Origin: JANQOH01 sp965243325
GTDB taxonomy: Bacteria > Pseudomonadota > Alphaproteobacteria > UBA7887
Reading direction: 5' to 3'
Assembly: GCA_965243325.1 (NCBI GenBank)
Contig: CBDEUQ010000003.1
Coordinates: forward strand, 310,001-374,000
DNA: 64,000 nucleotides
Shown in pieces: positions 62,064 to 64,000 of the stretch; position 1 is the first letter of the stretch; each line of letters starts with the position of its first letter. Made by a program: the position numbers and the translations under genes. Under the pieces are notes generated by a model. It was not told the DNA's origin and did not search any database. It saw only the letters and a list, made by a program, of their open reading frames with translations.

Positions 62064-64000
62064 TCAGGACGCGGCCTCGACGCGAACAGCGCAGTACTTG
62101 AGTTCGGGTATCTTGCCGAACGGGTCGAGTTTCGGGTTCGTCAACCGGTTGGCCGCAGCTTCAGCGTAGCAAAACGGCATGAACACCGTGCCGTCAGGCG
62201 TGCGCTCCGACACTCGCAGCGTCGTCTCGATGGTGCCGCGGCGGGTTACCAGGCGCACCGCAGCGCCTGGTGTGAGGTCGAGACGCCGCGCATCGCCAGG
62301 CGACATTTCACAGATCGCTTCCGGCTCCAGAGCGTCGAGCACCGCCGCGCGGCGTGTCATTTGGCCGGTATGCCAATGTTCGAGTTGGCGTCCGGTGGTG
62401 AGCACGAACGGGTAACTCAAGTCGGGTCGTTCGTCCGGTGGCGCCAGCCCCACGGGCACTAGCCTTCCTCGGCCGCCGGGCGTCGGGTAACCGTCGGCGA
62501 AGATGATCTCCTGCCCCGGTGCGAACTCGTCGTCGCACGGATAGGTAACCGCGTCCTCGCGTTCAAGACGAGCCCAGGTGATTCCTTCGATAGACGGCAT
62601 GCAGGCGCGCATTTCGGCGTGGACATCGGCCGGGCTGGTGTATTTCCAGTCAAGGCCGATGCGGCGTGCGAGTTCCTGCACGATCCACCAGTCCGGCCGC
62701 GCGTCGCCGGGTGTGTCGATCGCCTGGCGACCGATCTGCACTCGGCGATCGGTGTTGGTGAAGCTGCCCGATTTCTCGGGAAACGCGCTCGCCGGCAGCA
62801 CCACGTCGGCGAAGGAAGCGGTTTCGGTCAGGAAAATGTCCTGCACGACCAGGTGCTCGAGCGCGCAAAGCGCCTCCCGCGCGTGGTCCGTGTCGGGGTC
62901 GGACATCGCCGGGTTCTCGCCCATGACGTAAAGACCCTTGACGCGCCCCGCCCGCGCCGCCTCGACGATCTCGACGACGGTGAGGCCCGGCGCCGGGTCC
63001 AGCGGCGCGCCCCAGAGCTCCTCGAACTCACGCCTGGCCCCGGCGTCGCCGACGGGCCGATAGTCGGGATAAACCATGGGGATAAGGCCGGCGTCGGACG
63101 CGCCCTGCACGTTGTTCTGGCCACGCAGAGGGTGCAGGCCGGTCCCCGGCCGCCCGACTTGGCCGCATAGCAGCGCGAGGTCGATCAGGCAGCGGGCGTT
63201 GTCGGTGCCGTGCGTGTACTGCGATATGCCCATGCCCCAGAAGATCATCGCCCGTTCGGCACGGGCGTAAGTCCGCGCCACCGCACGCAGCACGTCGGCC
63301 GAAATGCCGCAGCGCTCGGACATTGCCTCCGGTGAAAAGTCGGCAATATGCGCTGCCAACTCCTCGAATCCGTCCGTGTGCGCTCGTACGTACGCTTCGT
63401 CGTACAACCGTTCGCGTACGATGACGTGAATTAAGGCGTTGAGCATGGCCACGTCGCTGCCGGGCCGGTGCTCGATCATCCACGTCGCGTGTCGCTTTAG
63501 CGCTTGGCCGCGCGGGTCCATCACGATCAGCGTCGCGCCGCGCTGCGCGGCATTCTTGAAGAACGTCGCAGCGACAGGATGGTTCTCCGACGGGTTGGCG
63601 CCGATCACCACGATGACGTCGGCGTTGGCCGCTTCGGCGAATGGTGCGGTGACTGCGCCCGAGCCGATCGTTTCCATTAGCGCCGCCACCGAGCTTGCGT
63701 GGCATAGGCGTGTGCAATGGTCGACGTTGTTGGTGCCGAAACCCGTGCGCACCAACTTTTGCACCAGGTAGGCTTCCTCGTTCGAACCCTTGGCCGAGCC
63801 GAATCCGGCGAGCGCCGCACCGCCGTGCGCACGGCGAAGCCGCGCGAATCCGGCGGCCGCATGGTCGAGCGCTTCTGCCCAGTCCGCCTCGCGGAAGTGA
63901 CTCGACGGGTCGGCAGGGTCGACGATTTCACTCGGGCGTTTCGCCGCGCCGGGTTTGCGGATCAGCGGCCTCGTCAGGCGGTGAGGGTGGTGTACGTAGT
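62064..64000 (-). CDS. fdhA: formate dehydrogenase alpha subunit, 5' partial
   Basis: The frame is open to the right edge (C-terminal 645 residues visible); the gene starts outside. Molybdopterin oxidoreductase motifs typical of formate dehydrogenase are seen: DHCTRLCHASSV, IGANPSENHPVAATFFKNA, GMGISQYTHGTDNARCLIDL, HPLRGQNNVQGASDAGLIP and GRQLEHWHTGQMTRR. It oxidises formate to CO2 with a molybdenum or tungsten cofactor; other subunits should lie to the right of the window. The N-terminal iron-sulfur part and the active-site Cys/Sec are not visible. Confidence 0.94.
   Translation of the reverse strand, partial: YVHHPHRLTRPLIRKPGAAKRPSEIVDPADPSSHFREADWAEALDHAAAGFARLRRAHGGAALAGFGSAKGSNEEAYLVQKLVRTGFGTNNVDHCTRLCHASSVAALMETIGSGAVTAPFAEAANADVIVVIGANPSENHPVAATFFKNAAQRGATLIVMDPRGQALKRHATWMIEHRPGSDVAMLNALIHVIVRERLYDEAYVRAHTDGFEELAAHIADFSPEAMSERCGISADVLRAVARTYARAERAMIFWGMGISQYTHGTDNARCLIDLALLCGQVGRPGTGLHPLRGQNNVQGASDAGLIPMVYPDYRPVGDAGARREFEELWGAPLDPAPGLTVVEIVEAARAGRVKGLYVMGENPAMSDPDTDHAREALCALEHLVVQDIFLTETASFADVVLPASAFPEKSGSFTNTDRRVQIGRQAIDTPGDARPDWWIVQELARRIGLDWKYTSPADVHAEMRACMPSIEGITWARLEREDAVTYPCDDEFAPGQEIIFADGYPTPGGRGRLVPVGLAPPDERPDLSYPFVLTTGRQLEHWHTGQMTRRAAVLDALEPEAICEMSPGDARRLDLTPGAAVRLVTRRGTIETTLRVSERTPDGTVFMPFCYAEAAANRLTNPKLDPFGKIPELKYCAVRVEAAS

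Overview
The window is high-GC bacterial DNA. The hrcA-grpE and dnaK-dnaJ heat-shock genes, an RpoH-like promoter, two branched-chain-amino-acid-type (Liv) ABC transporter clusters, a CoA-transferase pair and a formate dehydrogenase suggest an alphaproteobacterium, perhaps Rhodospirillales-like and host-associated. That placement is an inference from gene content; no rRNA or tRNA gene was found. The chromosome carries many decayed insertion sequences, local segmental duplications and gene stumps, which suggests a genome being rearranged by IS activity.

Layout. 3-3789: two adjacent caspase-like (C14) proteins, one with a DUF4384-type tail and one with a WD40-like N-terminal part. 3839-5118: an intact IS256-family element with an 8-bp target duplication. 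5324-10827: a tandemly repeated unit of a LuxR-type regulator facing a TbpB/slam-type surface lipoprotein; one unit is complete and two are degenerate. 10905-15862: hrcA, grpE, dnaK, dnaJ. 15751-18126: two copies of a dnaJ-tail plus higBA segment with complementary deletions, separated by a DUF5678-like/retropepsin-like pair and a DUF6527 stump.

18730-32394 is a biosynthetic locus: a PptH-like metallophosphoesterase, an Sfp-type phosphopantetheinyl transferase, a discrete acyl carrier protein, an alpha/beta hydrolase, and (convergent) a 3,456-residue type I PKS. The PKS reads KS-AT-DH-cMT-ER-KR-ACP-KS-AT. Its last AT has lost the nucleophilic serine, and the protein ends without an ACP or thioesterase. 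The free ACP, hydrolase, PPTase and phosphoesterase look like the missing trans parts of a pathway to a reduced, C-methylated acyl chain. 33551-36345: an EmrAB-type efflux pair that could export it.

36389-42080: a mobile island. Two apparently identical IS1111-group elements (36987-38369 and 40698-42080) flank a lower-GC DUF4062 gene, a 103-bp MITE-like palindrome sharing the IS left end, and a small alpha-beta-barrel protein. 42775-45981: a truncated then an intact CoA-transferase alpha gene, a frameshifted GT25 glycosyltransferase, and the CoA-transferase beta gene. 46052-47299: an SPFH/NfeD pair. 47680-52912: Liv cluster 1 plus a DUF62 SAM hydrolase. 52922-53864: a fused HsdR/HsdM stump followed by a MntA-HepT toxin-antitoxin pair. 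54119-61228: Liv cluster 2 headed by an acyl-CoA ligase. Then a very strong hairpin, a cold-shock gene, and a formate dehydrogenase alpha subunit running off the right edge.
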